Assembly (NCBI GenBank): GCA_965652395.1
Contig: CBFGUW010000013.1
Location: 1 to 64,000, forward strand
DNA: 64,000 nt
Direction: 5' to 3'
Source: Saccharospirillum sp965652395
GTDB taxonomy: Bacteria > Pseudomonadota > Gammaproteobacteria > Pseudomonadales > Natronospirillaceae
The notes under the pieces were generated by a model. The model was given only the letters and a program-made list of their open reading frames with translations, was not told where the DNA came from and did not search any database. The position numbers were made by a program, and so were the translations under genes. Below, in pieces: positions 29,430 to 37,499 of this stretch (positions within the stretch are counted from its first letter, which is position 1; every line of letters begins with the position of its first letter).

Positions 29430-29912
29430 ATGAAAACCTCATTCGCACGTAGTAAAAAAGCACTCATCGCAGCAGGTCTGACGGTTATGTTGGCGGCAGG
29501 CGCCACCAGCGCTTTCGCCTGGGGCGGTGGTGGCGACCGTGGCCCAAGAGAGCCGGGCCAGCGCTTTGAATACATTTTCACTCAATTGAACCTGACCGAA
29601 GAGCAATCCGAACAGGTCATCGAGGTCATGAAATCTTTCGCTGAAGGCCAACGCGAAGCCATGCAGGAACGCCGTGACTCCGGTGCGGAGCGACCGACTC
29701 AGGAGGAAATGGAGACGCTTCGTGATACCGCCCGTCAGCAGCTGGCCGACCAGCTCGGAACCGTGCTGCAGCCTTCCCAGGTGGATGAATTGATCACTTA
29801 TCTGGAATTCCACGGCAAGGGTATGCGCGGCGGCCCGGGTGGGCACCACCACCGTGGTGGTGATCGCCAGGCTCCAAATGCCCCGGTTGAGGCGCCTGAA
29901 GCTGGCGAGTAA
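29430..29912 (+). CDS. Spy/CpxP-like periplasmic stress protein
   Basis: 160 aa, the size of Spy. Signal peptide MKTSFARSKKALIAAGLTVMLAAGATSAFA, then a charged helical region with one LTxxQ motif (LNLTEEQSEQVIEVMK) and a second related turn (LQPSQVDELI). The C-terminus is Gly/His-rich (GGHHHRGGDR) and could bind metal. Spy-type proteins are periplasmic chaperones induced by BaeSR/Cpx; the position 118 bases after baeR fits that. A strong terminator follows. Confidence 0.85.
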   Translation: MKTSFARSKKALIAAGLTVMLAAGATSAFAWGGGGDRGPREPGQRFEYIFTQLNLTEEQSEQVIEVMKSFAEGQREAMQERRDSGAERPTQEEMETLRDTARQQLADQLGTVLQPSQVDELITYLEFHGKGMRGGPGGHHHRGGDRQAPNAPVEAPEAGE

Positions 29913-29935
29913 GCATTTCGACTTTCAAGATTTCC

Positions 29936-29958
29936 AGCCCGCCTTTCGGCGGGCTTTT
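29936..29958 (+). terminator. rho-independent terminator after the Spy-like gene
   Basis: Stem AGCCCGCC (29936-29943) with GGCGGGCT (29948-29955), loop TTTC, followed by TTTT. Confidence 0.88.
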
Positions 29959-30026
29959 GTATCCAACCTATGTAGCACCTTACCTGAAAGTCTATAAAAG
30001 TTACGACTAATCAGGGTCCTCGAACA

Positions 30027-30920
30027 TTACTGAGCGAGGGTTTCCGACACACCATTGTAGGTTACGGTCATCTCACTGCAGCTGACATAAGTGACTGTTA
30101 AAACAGCACTGGATGAGCTGTCAGTAACGGTAATCGTGCCACTGCTAAACCCACCACTGCTGCACGCTATCAGATCTTCCCCTTCTATATCTATGTAACC
30201 GTAATCTTCATGATAGACGCGAACAGAGACATCGTAACCGGACGTATTATTTCCGCTGACCTCAACATTCGAAATTTTATAACTGGTGCCGCCTTGTGAG
30301 AAATTGTCTTCATATGAGCAGTTATAGTTGGAATCACAGGAATAGGTTCCAGTGATGACATAAGAGTCGCTTCCGTAGGTCACGGTAAGATCATACTCAT
30401 AGACATAGGAGCCGTCTTCATTGTTGGTCCAACTGGAAGTTCCATCCACCGTCGTGTTCTGACCACCATAGCCGTACTTACATTTATTATACACAATGGT
30501 AAATGTGCCATATGAGTTGGCGGCGCCATCCGGAATCTCATATTGTGCCGAGCCACCGGCCGTACAAACACTTGAAGATAAATCAATAGTCTGTCTTGAT
30601 TGGATTCCGGCAGAGCGTTGCTGGTCTTTGATTGATGCAATAGTTTGGTCGAGAATGGCTACAGCCTCATTAGGAGCTCCAGCCGCCCAACTTGCGCGAG
30701 GTGCGGAATCACTGTCTATTGCACGCGAAGCCCCGGCCGAAGAAGCCGTGGCCATATCAGATTTGTTTGAATCATCCACTGTCGCTGCCGACGTACTGCC
30801 GGAGTATCCACCGGACGATCCGTTTCCGTTGCCGTCGCCATCCGAGTCGTCACCCCCCGAACATGCGGCCAAGACTAAAGAAGACAGTAATACCAAAAGC
30901 CATTGAGTACGAATTTTCAT
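30027..30920 (-). CDS. serine/glycine/tyrosine-rich lipoprotein of unknown function
   Basis: 297 aa. The signal peptide ends in the lipobox LVLAAC (Cys near residue 19), followed by an acidic SGGDDSDGDGNGN linker. The rest is Ser/Thr/Tyr/Gly-rich with alternating beta-type sequence and cysteines at SSVCTAGG, NKCKYG, YSCDSNYNCS, IACSSGG and VSCSEM. AGGG lies upstream of ATG 30920. The architecture and ending resemble the lipoprotein at 34237-35100. Function unknown; outer-membrane-attached location is inferred. Confidence 0.8.
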   Translation of the reverse strand: MKIRTQWLLVLLSSLVLAACSGGDDSDGDGNGNGSSGGYSGSTSAATVDDSNKSDMATASSAGASRAIDSDSAPRASWAAGAPNEAVAILDQTIASIKDQQRSAGIQSRQTIDLSSSVCTAGGSAQYEIPDGAANSYGTFTIVYNKCKYGYGGQNTTVDGTSSWTNNEDGSYVYEYDLTVTYGSDSYVITGTYSCDSNYNCSYEDNFSQGGTSYKISNVEVSGNNTSGYDVSVRVYHEDYGYIDIEGEDLIACSSGGFSSGTITVTDSSSSAVLTVTYVSCSEMTVTYNGVSETLAQ

Positions 30921-31024
30921 AGGAAACCCTTCCCTTTATACTTTAAGCAGCTTGAAGCCGCATTTATTAGTGTGCATATAGCAGATAAAATATAGAACAG
31001 CTGCCTGTTTCATGCCAAATACAT

Positions 31025-33892
31025 TCATCGACCAACATTCGAACCCAGACTTGATACCAAAGCCCCTTCATCCACCTCATCCATCTGCTCCGGCTCCAAG
31101 AACCCCTGTGCATAAACACGATACGCACCTGATTCAATAAACAACTTCAACAATTCAACGTCCAGATGCCGGTCACGCCCCATGGCCACCATGATTTTCA
31201 ACGATTCGGACAGTGTTTTAGGCGGTTTGTAAGGGCGGTCCGCCGCTGTGAGTGCTTCGAATACGTCGGCTATCGCCATCACTTTTTCGCTGACCGACAT
31301 ATCCTCGCCTTTCAGTCGGCGCGGGTAGCCGGTGCCATCCATGCGTTCGTGGTGGTTGGCCGCGATGTCCGGCACGCGTTTAAGGTGTTCCGGCCATGGC
31401 AGTGTGGTCAGCATTTTCAAGGTTTCGACGATGTGGTTGTTGATCTGAAAGCGTTCTTCGTTGGTGAGGGTGCCACGCCGAATGGAAAGGTTGTAACGCT
31501 CGCCCCGATTTGAAGAATGGGCGGGCAATTGCATGTCGAAGCCCCAACGGTTGTCCGGATGGTCCTTCTCGACTGGGGGTACGTAATCTTCCCATGGAAT
31601 GCAATGTTCGGGTTTGTCATCGAGCAGTTTTTCCCGGTGGGGGAGGCTGGGTTCAGGGAAATCCGCCAACTGACGGGTCTCCGCTCTTGAAAGACCCAGC
31701 CGGTCACTGAAATGTCGCATCCAGGTGCGGTCGCCGATGCGGTGCATTCGCTCGATGTCATCGTCGCTGAGGGTTTCGCCTCCGATGTTCATCTCTGCGA
31801 GGAAGGCATAATCCAGCTGTAATTGTTTTTGTTCGGCGTCGCGCCTGCGAGCCATCTCGGCTTCGGGCTTGCCCTGATGGCACCCTTGCCAATAGTTGAT
31901 TTCCGCATCGCGCCAGAGCACTTCGAAACGCATGCGGATTTCATGCACCCGGTTGTACAAAGCTTCCAGCTTGGTGGCTTTATCGACGATGTACTCGGGC
32001 GTTACCACCTTGCCGCAATCGTGCAGCCAGGCCGCGATGGCGAATTCGTACCGCTCGGCTTCCGTCAGCCTGAACGAAGCAAAAGGGCCTTCGGTGGCGG
32101 CCTCGACCCGATTCAGCAGAATGGTGGCCAGTTGTGGCACCCGGTCACAGTGGCCGCCGGTGTAAGGTGATTTGGTATCGATGGCGCCCGCCAGCACTTT
32201 GATGATGCCTTCGAGCAGGGCTTTTTGGTCCTGAACCAGTTGTCGGGTTTCGATCGCCAGCGCGACGGAACCGGAAAGCCGGTCGATGAATCGCCGGAAG
32301 CCTTCGTCATCCGCAGGGCTTTTACGTTCGGACATGCTCAACGCCAATACGCCGATGATGCGGTCGTCGCGGTTGCGCAAGGGTGTTGCCATGACGCTCT
32401 GGTCCGGTTGCTTTAGCGCCTCCCGAATAATGGCTTGCTGGTCTTCGGCGCGAACGCTTTCGGGGCGCAGCACTGTTTCGAGGTCGGCCGTATGGCCCTT
32501 TTGCTCCGCCAGGCGCAGCCCAGGGAGATCCGGGTCATACAGGTAAACCGCGCCAGAAAGCGCGCCCGTGGCCTCCATCATTCCGGTGAGCACCTGTTCC
32601 AGCAGTCGGTCGAGGTCCGTCGCGCGATTGAGGTGATGGCTGATGTCCGTAAAGCTGTTGATCATGGTTGCCATGCGGGCCGTTTGGGCACCGAGCTCAT
32701 GCACCTCCCGTATTCGCGAGCGCAGGTAAATCGGGCTGTCGAATTCGAAACGACCCAGTGCCGCCACCTGAGTGGTCAGTTGCCTGAGAGGCAACCCTAT
32801 GCGTCGCCCGATGAGCCAGCCAACCGGCAGTGCAATCAGAATCACCAAAGCCGACCACCCCAACTGCCGCACCAGCAGGGACCAGGCACCCCCCAGCAAT
32901 TCATCGGCGGGGATGGCCAGCAACATGCGAAGATCGCCTCCGGTGAAGGTGCTCAAGGGTGCCCATACGCCATACCAACGACGGCCATCGCGCTCGAAGG
33001 CGGTAAGGCGGTTCGCGGGGACATCCCGCTCGGCCAGGTCGGATAGAACAGGCATACCAAGCTCGGCCAGCTTGCTTAAGCGCAGCCTATCGCCTTCGCG
33101 AACGATCATTCGCGACAGATCCGGAAAGCCAACCACCTGCTGCTCGCCATCAATCAGCGCCAGCCGGGTCTCCCGGGTGAAACTGAGGTTAAGAATCTGG
33201 GTGGACAGATCCGCAACGGAAGCGTCCATTCCCAGGATGGTGCCATTACCGGCTTGGATCGCCAGGGTTACGCCAATTTCCGCCGTGGTGAAAAACAGAT
33301 AGGGTGGCGTCAGCGTGGTGTCGTGACTTTGCCGGGCGCGCTCGTACCAGGGCCGGGTGCGTGGGTCGAATTGATAATCCGGTCGGGGCCGGACCTGCAG
33401 CGTTTGCAAATCGTCATCCAGAAACACCCATTGGCCTAGCACTTCGCCGTTACGCCGCTCCACGCTTTGCACCAGATAGGCCGCCCCTTCTGGAGAACCC
33501 ACCACCTGCCTGGAGCGCTCGCTGCGCAAGTGACGCAATAACACAAAGTCCCCGTCTTCATAACCGGCATAAACCGCACTCAGCAGTTGGTTGGAAGCCA
33601 GTGTTTGCGCCAGAACCGGGACACGCGCCAAGCGCTCATTCAATGAGGCGGCATCGACCAGGGGGTCATACTGCAATTGACGAATCGCCGCCTGCACCGG
33701 CTGAACCAACTGATTGAGGTGGCCATCGAGCAACAAGCCAGCGTTACCGGCGGCATCTTCGGTCGCTTCCAACAGCGTGGCTTTGGTGTTCTGGTAGCTC
33801 ACCAGCACCAAAACCAGACTCAGGATCAACAGGCTGGTCACAATGGTGAAGCTGACCAGGAAATGCAGCGGCAGACGTTTGGGAAGCGGCAT
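31025..33892 (-). CDS. Cache-HAMP-GAF-HD-GYP signalling phosphodiesterase
   Basis: 955 aa. A membrane segment near residues 10-30 (FTIVTSLLILSLVLVLV) precedes a large extracytoplasmic Cache sensor, a second segment (SALVILIALPVGWLIG), a HAMP region, a GAF domain at about 430-555, and the HD-GYP domain. Catalytic motifs HDCGK, NHHERMDGTGYP and IADVFEALTAADRPYK are intact, so c-di-GMP hydrolysis is expected. Between HDCGK and the HHE/GYP motif there are about 170 residues, much more than in canonical HD-GYP domains. It probably converts an extracellular ligand signal into lower c-di-GMP. Confidence 0.9.
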   Translation of the reverse strand: MPLPKRLPLHFLVSFTIVTSLLILSLVLVLVSYQNTKATLLEATEDAAGNAGLLLDGHLNQLVQPVQAAIRQLQYDPLVDAASLNERLARVPVLAQTLASNQLLSAVYAGYEDGDFVLLRHLRSERSRQVVGSPEGAAYLVQSVERRNGEVLGQWVFLDDDLQTLQVRPRPDYQFDPRTRPWYERARQSHDTTLTPPYLFFTTAEIGVTLAIQAGNGTILGMDASVADLSTQILNLSFTRETRLALIDGEQQVVGFPDLSRMIVREGDRLRLSKLAELGMPVLSDLAERDVPANRLTAFERDGRRWYGVWAPLSTFTGGDLRMLLAIPADELLGGAWSLLVRQLGWSALVILIALPVGWLIGRRIGLPLRQLTTQVAALGRFEFDSPIYLRSRIREVHELGAQTARMATMINSFTDISHHLNRATDLDRLLEQVLTGMMEATGALSGAVYLYDPDLPGLRLAEQKGHTADLETVLRPESVRAEDQQAIIREALKQPDQSVMATPLRNRDDRIIGVLALSMSERKSPADDEGFRRFIDRLSGSVALAIETRQLVQDQKALLEGIIKVLAGAIDTKSPYTGGHCDRVPQLATILLNRVEAATEGPFASFRLTEAERYEFAIAAWLHDCGKVVTPEYIVDKATKLEALYNRVHEIRMRFEVLWRDAEINYWQGCHQGKPEAEMARRRDAEQKQLQLDYAFLAEMNIGGETLSDDDIERMHRIGDRTWMRHFSDRLGLSRAETRQLADFPEPSLPHREKLLDDKPEHCIPWEDYVPPVEKDHPDNRWGFDMQLPAHSSNRGERYNLSIRRGTLTNEERFQINNHIVETLKMLTTLPWPEHLKRVPDIAANHHERMDGTGYPRRLKGEDMSVSEKVMAIADVFEALTAADRPYKPPKTLSESLKIMVAMGRDRHLDVELLKLFIESGAYRVYAQGFLEPEQMDEVDEGALVSSLGSNVGR

Positions 33893-33960
33893 CAGGGACT
33901 CTCGAACAGCACGGTCCCGTTCAGCGTAGTCCAGGTTGGGGATTTTGGGAGATGAAGTGG

Positions 33961-34158
33961 CTAGGCGTCAGAATCGCTATCTTGAAGCCCGGCCAGCAGC
34001 GCTTCGGTATCGACCATTTGGATGGCGCTCAACGCCGCTTCGATACAGCCTTCGGCGCACAGGCCACTGAGCTGGGCGTCTTCGAAGCCTTCCCGGGCGG
34101 CGGTTAGACAGGCGGTTTTGATACGCTGAGCAAAAATCAGAGTCAGCTCATTTTTCAT
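33961..34158 (-). CDS. small acidic hypothetical protein
   Basis: 65 aa, MKNELTLIFAQRIKTACLTA start, with GAGG well placed before ATG 34158. It has three cysteines (TACLTA, LCAEGC), is predicted mostly helical, and ends in DSDSDA. No family recognised. It lies between the HD-GYP gene and a lipoprotein on the same strand. Confidence 0.65.
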   Translation of the reverse strand: MKNELTLIFAQRIKTACLTAAREGFEDAQLSGLCAEGCIEAALSAIQMVDTEALLAGLQDSDSDA

Positions 34159-34236
34159 ATCGACCTCATTATTATGACCCGTTCGAGTGCCAAATAAGAC
34201 TCTGCAGAACGGGTCATAACTGGTTAGCCAGGATGA

Positions 34237-35100
34237 TTAATAACCGTCCATCTCACTCCAGCTGATCAATTCAGCTTGACCACCATTAAGACTGACTTCA
34301 ACACCATTGGCTACAATAGTGTAGGTAACCTTGGTGTCATTGCCTCCCGATACAATCAGTGTTCCGGTGTAAGGGTAGTAGTCGGAATTACGCTGCTTAA
34401 TGGCAGAGCTGGTTTCAATATTGATTATTTTGTTATCAATCTCCGAAGAAGAGAGAGACAGTCCCATACTCATGCTGGTTTCATCGTTACTGAGCGAAGC
34501 ACTCATTGACCCATGAACCAATTCACGCGCTATTTCGGAACCATTACCGTCAAAAGAGGTGGATACATATTCATTGAAAGTAAAACTCAATGAAAGGGAG
34601 TCAAAACTATCGTAACCATCATATCCCGCCCATGACATGGAAATTCCAATCACACCATCTTCTGAGAATGAACCGTCATAAGTCGACTCAGAGCAATCGG
34701 CCACATCAAATGTCATTTTCAAAGAACCACTGGAACTCATATCGCCAGTGTTTTCGTCGATACCGCTACCAGATACGTTAATCGTAATCGAGCCAGAACT
34801 GCAGTTAATGGTTTCGGTTTCATTGAAGCGCGCTGCTATATCACGCGGCTGAAACCCAGTGCGTGCCAGAATTTTAGGCGCCGGCAGGGATCGACCCACA
34901 TCGGGAAGCATGTTGGTTGCATTGGCTTCACCCGCATAGTTATAGGTAATTGAGTCGACCGAATCTCTATTGGATTCCGTGATATTGAACGTAGGGGATT
35001 TCAGGCTAATACTGCCGCTTCCACCCTTATCATCGCTAGAGTTACAGCCAACAAGCGTTGCTGCGGCTAGAACTACCAAACCACCAGTCAATGTTTTCAT
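34237..35100 (-). CDS. serine-rich lipoprotein of unknown function
   Basis: 287 aa. Lipobox ATLVGC at about residue 19, then NSSDDKGGSGS. The body is Ser/Gly/Asp-rich with predicted beta strands; FNETETINCSSGSITINVSG and VADCSES carry two cysteines. AAGGAAG precedes ATG 35100. General build resembles the lipoprotein at 30027-30920, on the other side of the HD-GYP gene. Function unknown. Confidence 0.78.
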   Translation of the reverse strand: MKTLTGGLVVLAAATLVGCNSSDDKGGSGSISLKSPTFNITESNRDSVDSITYNYAGEANATNMLPDVGRSLPAPKILARTGFQPRDIAARFNETETINCSSGSITINVSGSGIDENTGDMSSSGSLKMTFDVADCSESTYDGSFSEDGVIGISMSWAGYDGYDSFDSLSLSFTFNEYVSTSFDGNGSEIARELVHGSMSASLSNDETSMSMGLSLSSSEIDNKIINIETSSAIKQRNSDYYPYTGTLIVSGGNDTKVTYTIVANGVEVSLNGGQAELISWSEMDGY

Positions 35101-35246
35101 TACTACTTCCTTTGTGGGGAGGAATACTACCTAATCGGTATGCTTCCTGTCTTTGAGACTATATTTTCCAAGCCCTATATCCTAGAGCCAAATGGCTTTC
35201 AAATCCACGGGAAAGGCGGACACGAATGCGCCTTCATTACGCTATA

Positions 35247-35272
35247 CAAAAAAAGCCCGCATAGGCGGGCTT
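35247..35272 (-). terminator. rho-independent terminator of the PEP-CTERM gene
   Basis: On the minus strand AAGCCCGCC-tat-GCGGGCTT is followed by a run of T. It is 43 bases past the PEP-CTERM stop. Confidence 0.85.
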
Positions 35273-35314
35273 GAATAGATGGCAAAACCACCCGGCTTAT
35301 CGGGTCAAACTAAA

Positions 35315-35893
35315 TCAAGAACGAGCCGCTTTACGACGGCGGGCGAATACCAATCCACCCAGGCCAGAGCCCAACAACAACAGGGAAGCCGGTTCCGGCA
35401 CGGGTACAGGATCGACCACCGGCATATAGCTGATTTCCAATACGGATTTCTCGATGTAGAAATCGCCACCGGTAGAAGCGATGCTGAGACCAAAGCTGCC
35501 GTCGGCCAGTGAGCTGAGGCTCAGGTCGTAGCTGTAGTCATCGGAATTGACTTCGCCGATGTCCCATTCGCCGTCTTCGGCATACCCGAAGGCGAATTCC
35601 CAGCCGTCCCAAATGGAATCGCTGTCGTCTTTGAGGTAAACGGTCAGGTTACCGCTCACCAGCGTGTCTACCTCGGGGTCGAACTCGTAGTAGTGCGTCC
35701 AGGCAACAAAATCGCTGTAACCGTCGATCTTGTTCACATCACCCCAGCCGTGGTCGTCGTAGTCCTCGGCGGCATTGGTACCGGAGGCACTGAACGTCGT
35801 GGTGTCTTCCAGGGTGATCAGATCCGCGTGCCCCATTCCGGCGAGGCCAAACAACCCACCCGCCAACACCAGGGCTTTCCAGGTGCTCTTCAT
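35315..35893 (-). CDS. PEP-CTERM sorting-signal secreted protein
   Basis: 192 aa. Signal peptide (LVLAGGLFGLAGMGHA), an acidic Asp/Tyr/Trp-rich beta-type mature domain, and the C-terminal sorting signal PVPEPASLLLLGSGLGGLVFARRRKAARS: PEP motif, hydrophobic helix, basic tail. Such proteins are processed by an exosortase and exported, often with exopolysaccharide. No exosortase gene is in this window. A seven-unit repeat array lies upstream, at 35922-36018. Confidence 0.9.
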   Translation of the reverse strand: MKSTWKALVLAGGLFGLAGMGHADLITLEDTTTFSASGTNAAEDYDDHGWGDVNKIDGYSDFVAWTHYYEFDPEVDTLVSGNLTVYLKDDSDSIWDGWEFAFGYAEDGEWDIGEVNSDDYSYDLSLSSLADGSFGLSIASTGGDFYIEKSVLEISYMPVVDPVPVPEPASLLLLGSGLGGLVFARRRKAARS

Positions 35894-35921
35894 TGTCGTT
35901 ACTCCTACATAGATTGTCTTT

Positions 35922-36018
35922 ACTGAGATACAGCAGAAATACAGCTACAGAGATACGGCTTCTTGAAAAACTGCTTGTGAGGTACTGCTTATTGAATACT
36001 GCTTGGAGATACTGCTTG
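35922..36018 (-). repeat. 14-bp degenerate direct-repeat array upstream of the PEP-CTERM gene
   Basis: On the minus strand, AAGCAGTATCTCC, AAGCAGTATTCAAT, AAGCAGTACCTCAC, AAGCAGTTTTTCAAG, AAGCCGTATCTCTG, TAGCTGTATTTCTG and CTGTATCTCAG follow head to tail. Period is 13-15 bases, the best copies are furthest from the gene, and the array ends about 30 bases before the start codon. It could be an operator array or a leader-RNA repeat. Confidence 0.75.
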
Positions 36019-36105
36019 AAGGGTAATACCCTGCCATTACTGAATGGCTGGCAGAGAAAAGGCAATTAAGATGCCAACAAGCGCGACCGGGATTTGACGC
36101 GGGTT

Positions 36106-36149
36106 GAAGCGACGAATATTTTTACCGGCGTAAAAAATATCGACGCTTC
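36106..36149. repeat. long imperfect inverted repeat between the AGE-family gene and the PEP-CTERM gene
   Basis: GAAGCGACGAATATTTTTAC on the left pairs with GTAAAAAATATCGACGCTTC on the right around a CGGC centre, with one mismatch and one bulge. It begins 16 bases past the epimerase-gene stop. It could be a 3' hairpin or an operator. A separate perfect palindrome GGGTAATACCC lies at 36021-36031. Confidence 0.6.
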
Positions 36150-36164
36150 TTTTGCGTTTTGTGA

Positions 36165-37352
36165 TCAGGGTCTCCGTTCAATGCCCTGAATTCTTAACAC
36201 TTCCAGACAGGCCCCCAGAGTGTGGTAATCACACTTGGCACCGGCGGCACTTTTTTCCTGGGTGATCTTGGAGTTGTCTCGATTCAACAGTCGGAACCAG
36301 GCACCGTATTGATGGTCGACAAAATGCTCCCAGCTGTATTGCCACAAGGCCTGATAACGCTCCAGATATTGGTCATCGCCGGTCACCTGGTGAAGCAGCG
36401 CGGCGGCGGCGAAGCTTTCGGCCTGCACCCAGAAGTATTTATCGTCATCGCACCAACGGCCGTCCGGGCCGAAACCGTATACCAGGCCACCGTATTGATC
36501 GTCCCAGGCTGTCTCCCAGGCTCGGTCGAACAGGCGCTGGGCGCGCTCCACCTGCCAAAGCTGCGGATCGTGACGGTGCAGCATGAGCAGCAGCTTGGTC
36601 CATTCGGTTTGATGGCCGGGCTGAAATCCCCAGGGGCGGTAGAGGTTTTTTGGATCGTCTTTGTTGTAGTCCCAATCGATGTCGAAATCCGCTGTGAAGT
36701 GCTCCCAGATCAAACCATCGGTCAGGTCCGCCTGACGAATGGCGATGTTGTGCGCCAAGGTTTTGGCCCTGTCCAAAAACCGTTGATCCGCTGTGGCTTC
36801 GAAAGCGGCGATCATCGCTTCGCACAGATGCATGTTGGCGTTTTGGCCGCGGTAATCGCTGAGCACGCCATCGGCGCTCAGTTCGTCGGCATAGAGGCCT
36901 TGCGATGGTTGCCAGAAACGCGACTCCAACAGGTCGTAGGTGCGATGCAGCGGTTGGTCGTCGGTGATCACCCCCGCCTTGCGGCAGGCGGCGTAGGCGA
37001 GCAGAACAAAGGCATAGCCGTAGGCTTGTTGGGTCATGTCCTCCGGCTGGTGGTCACGCAGAGTCCAGGCATAGAGCCCGCTGTCATCGCGCCAATGAAC
37101 CCGCTCGAGGTAATCCAGGCCGTGCCGGGCGTTCTTGAGATAATCCTCACGATTAAAAAAGCGCCCGGCCATGGCGTAGTTGTAGATCATCCGGGTGCTG
37201 CTGACCAACTGACGAAAGCCCGGGTCGAAGTGTTCGCCGTTGTCGAGGTAATTCTGGTAGAAGCCACCACTGGGGTCCAGGACGATGGGGTCGTAGAAGC
37301 CCAGGATGGATTTCATGTGGTCGATTAGGAAATCGGGGGATTGGTAGTTCAT
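36165..37352 (-). CDS. N-acylglucosamine 2-epimerase (AGE) family sugar isomerase/epimerase, possibly mannose isomerase
   Basis: 395 aa, the usual length of the AGE family (alpha6/alpha6 barrel). Visible landmarks are DPSGGFYQNYLDNG, STRMIYNYAMAGRF, AYGYAFVLLAYA, NANMHLCEAMIAAFEAT, WGFQPGHQTEWTKLL, YFWVQAESFAAAALL and AKCDYHTLGACLEVL, which contain the conserved catalytic histidines. Members act on N-acetylmannosamine, mannose, glucose or sulfoquinovose-derived sugars. The downstream-strand neighbour PfkB kinase fits a mannose to fructose to fructose-phosphate route, which is inference. Confidence 0.85.
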   Translation of the reverse strand: MNYQSPDFLIDHMKSILGFYDPIVLDPSGGFYQNYLDNGEHFDPGFRQLVSSTRMIYNYAMAGRFFNREDYLKNARHGLDYLERVHWRDDSGLYAWTLRDHQPEDMTQQAYGYAFVLLAYAACRKAGVITDDQPLHRTYDLLESRFWQPSQGLYADELSADGVLSDYRGQNANMHLCEAMIAAFEATADQRFLDRAKTLAHNIAIRQADLTDGLIWEHFTADFDIDWDYNKDDPKNLYRPWGFQPGHQTEWTKLLLMLHRHDPQLWQVERAQRLFDRAWETAWDDQYGGLVYGFGPDGRWCDDDKYFWVQAESFAAAALLHQVTGDDQYLERYQALWQYSWEHFVDHQYGAWFRLLNRDNSKITQEKSAAGAKCDYHTLGACLEVLRIQGIERRP

Positions 37353-37368
37353 GGTGGCTCCTGTGGAC

Positions 37369-37473
37369 TGCCCCTCTCCCTAACCCTCTCCCAAAGGAGA
37401 GGGAATTATAAGCCCAGAGGCCATCTATCTTTTTAGCCCCCTCTCCCCCTGGGAGAGGGCTGGGGAGAGGGCA
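37369..37473. repeat. CCCTCTCC-type interspersed palindromic repeat
   Basis: The block 37369-37392 (CCCCTCTCCCTAACCCTCTC core) is nearly the inverted complement of 37451-37473 (GGGAGAGGGCTGGGGAGAGG). Smaller hairpins lie inside each half. This type of CT-rich palindrome is common between genes in many gammaproteobacteria. It lies between the PfkB and AGE-family genes. Confidence 0.8.
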
Positions 37474-37499
37474 CTAACTAGAGGGCTGTCTTCAACTCA

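Noticed and set aside
35739..36065. Minus-strand 108-codon frame across the 14-bp repeat array
   Set aside because: It overlaps the start of the PEP-CTERM gene, has no ribosome site, and translates the repeat into irregular sequence.
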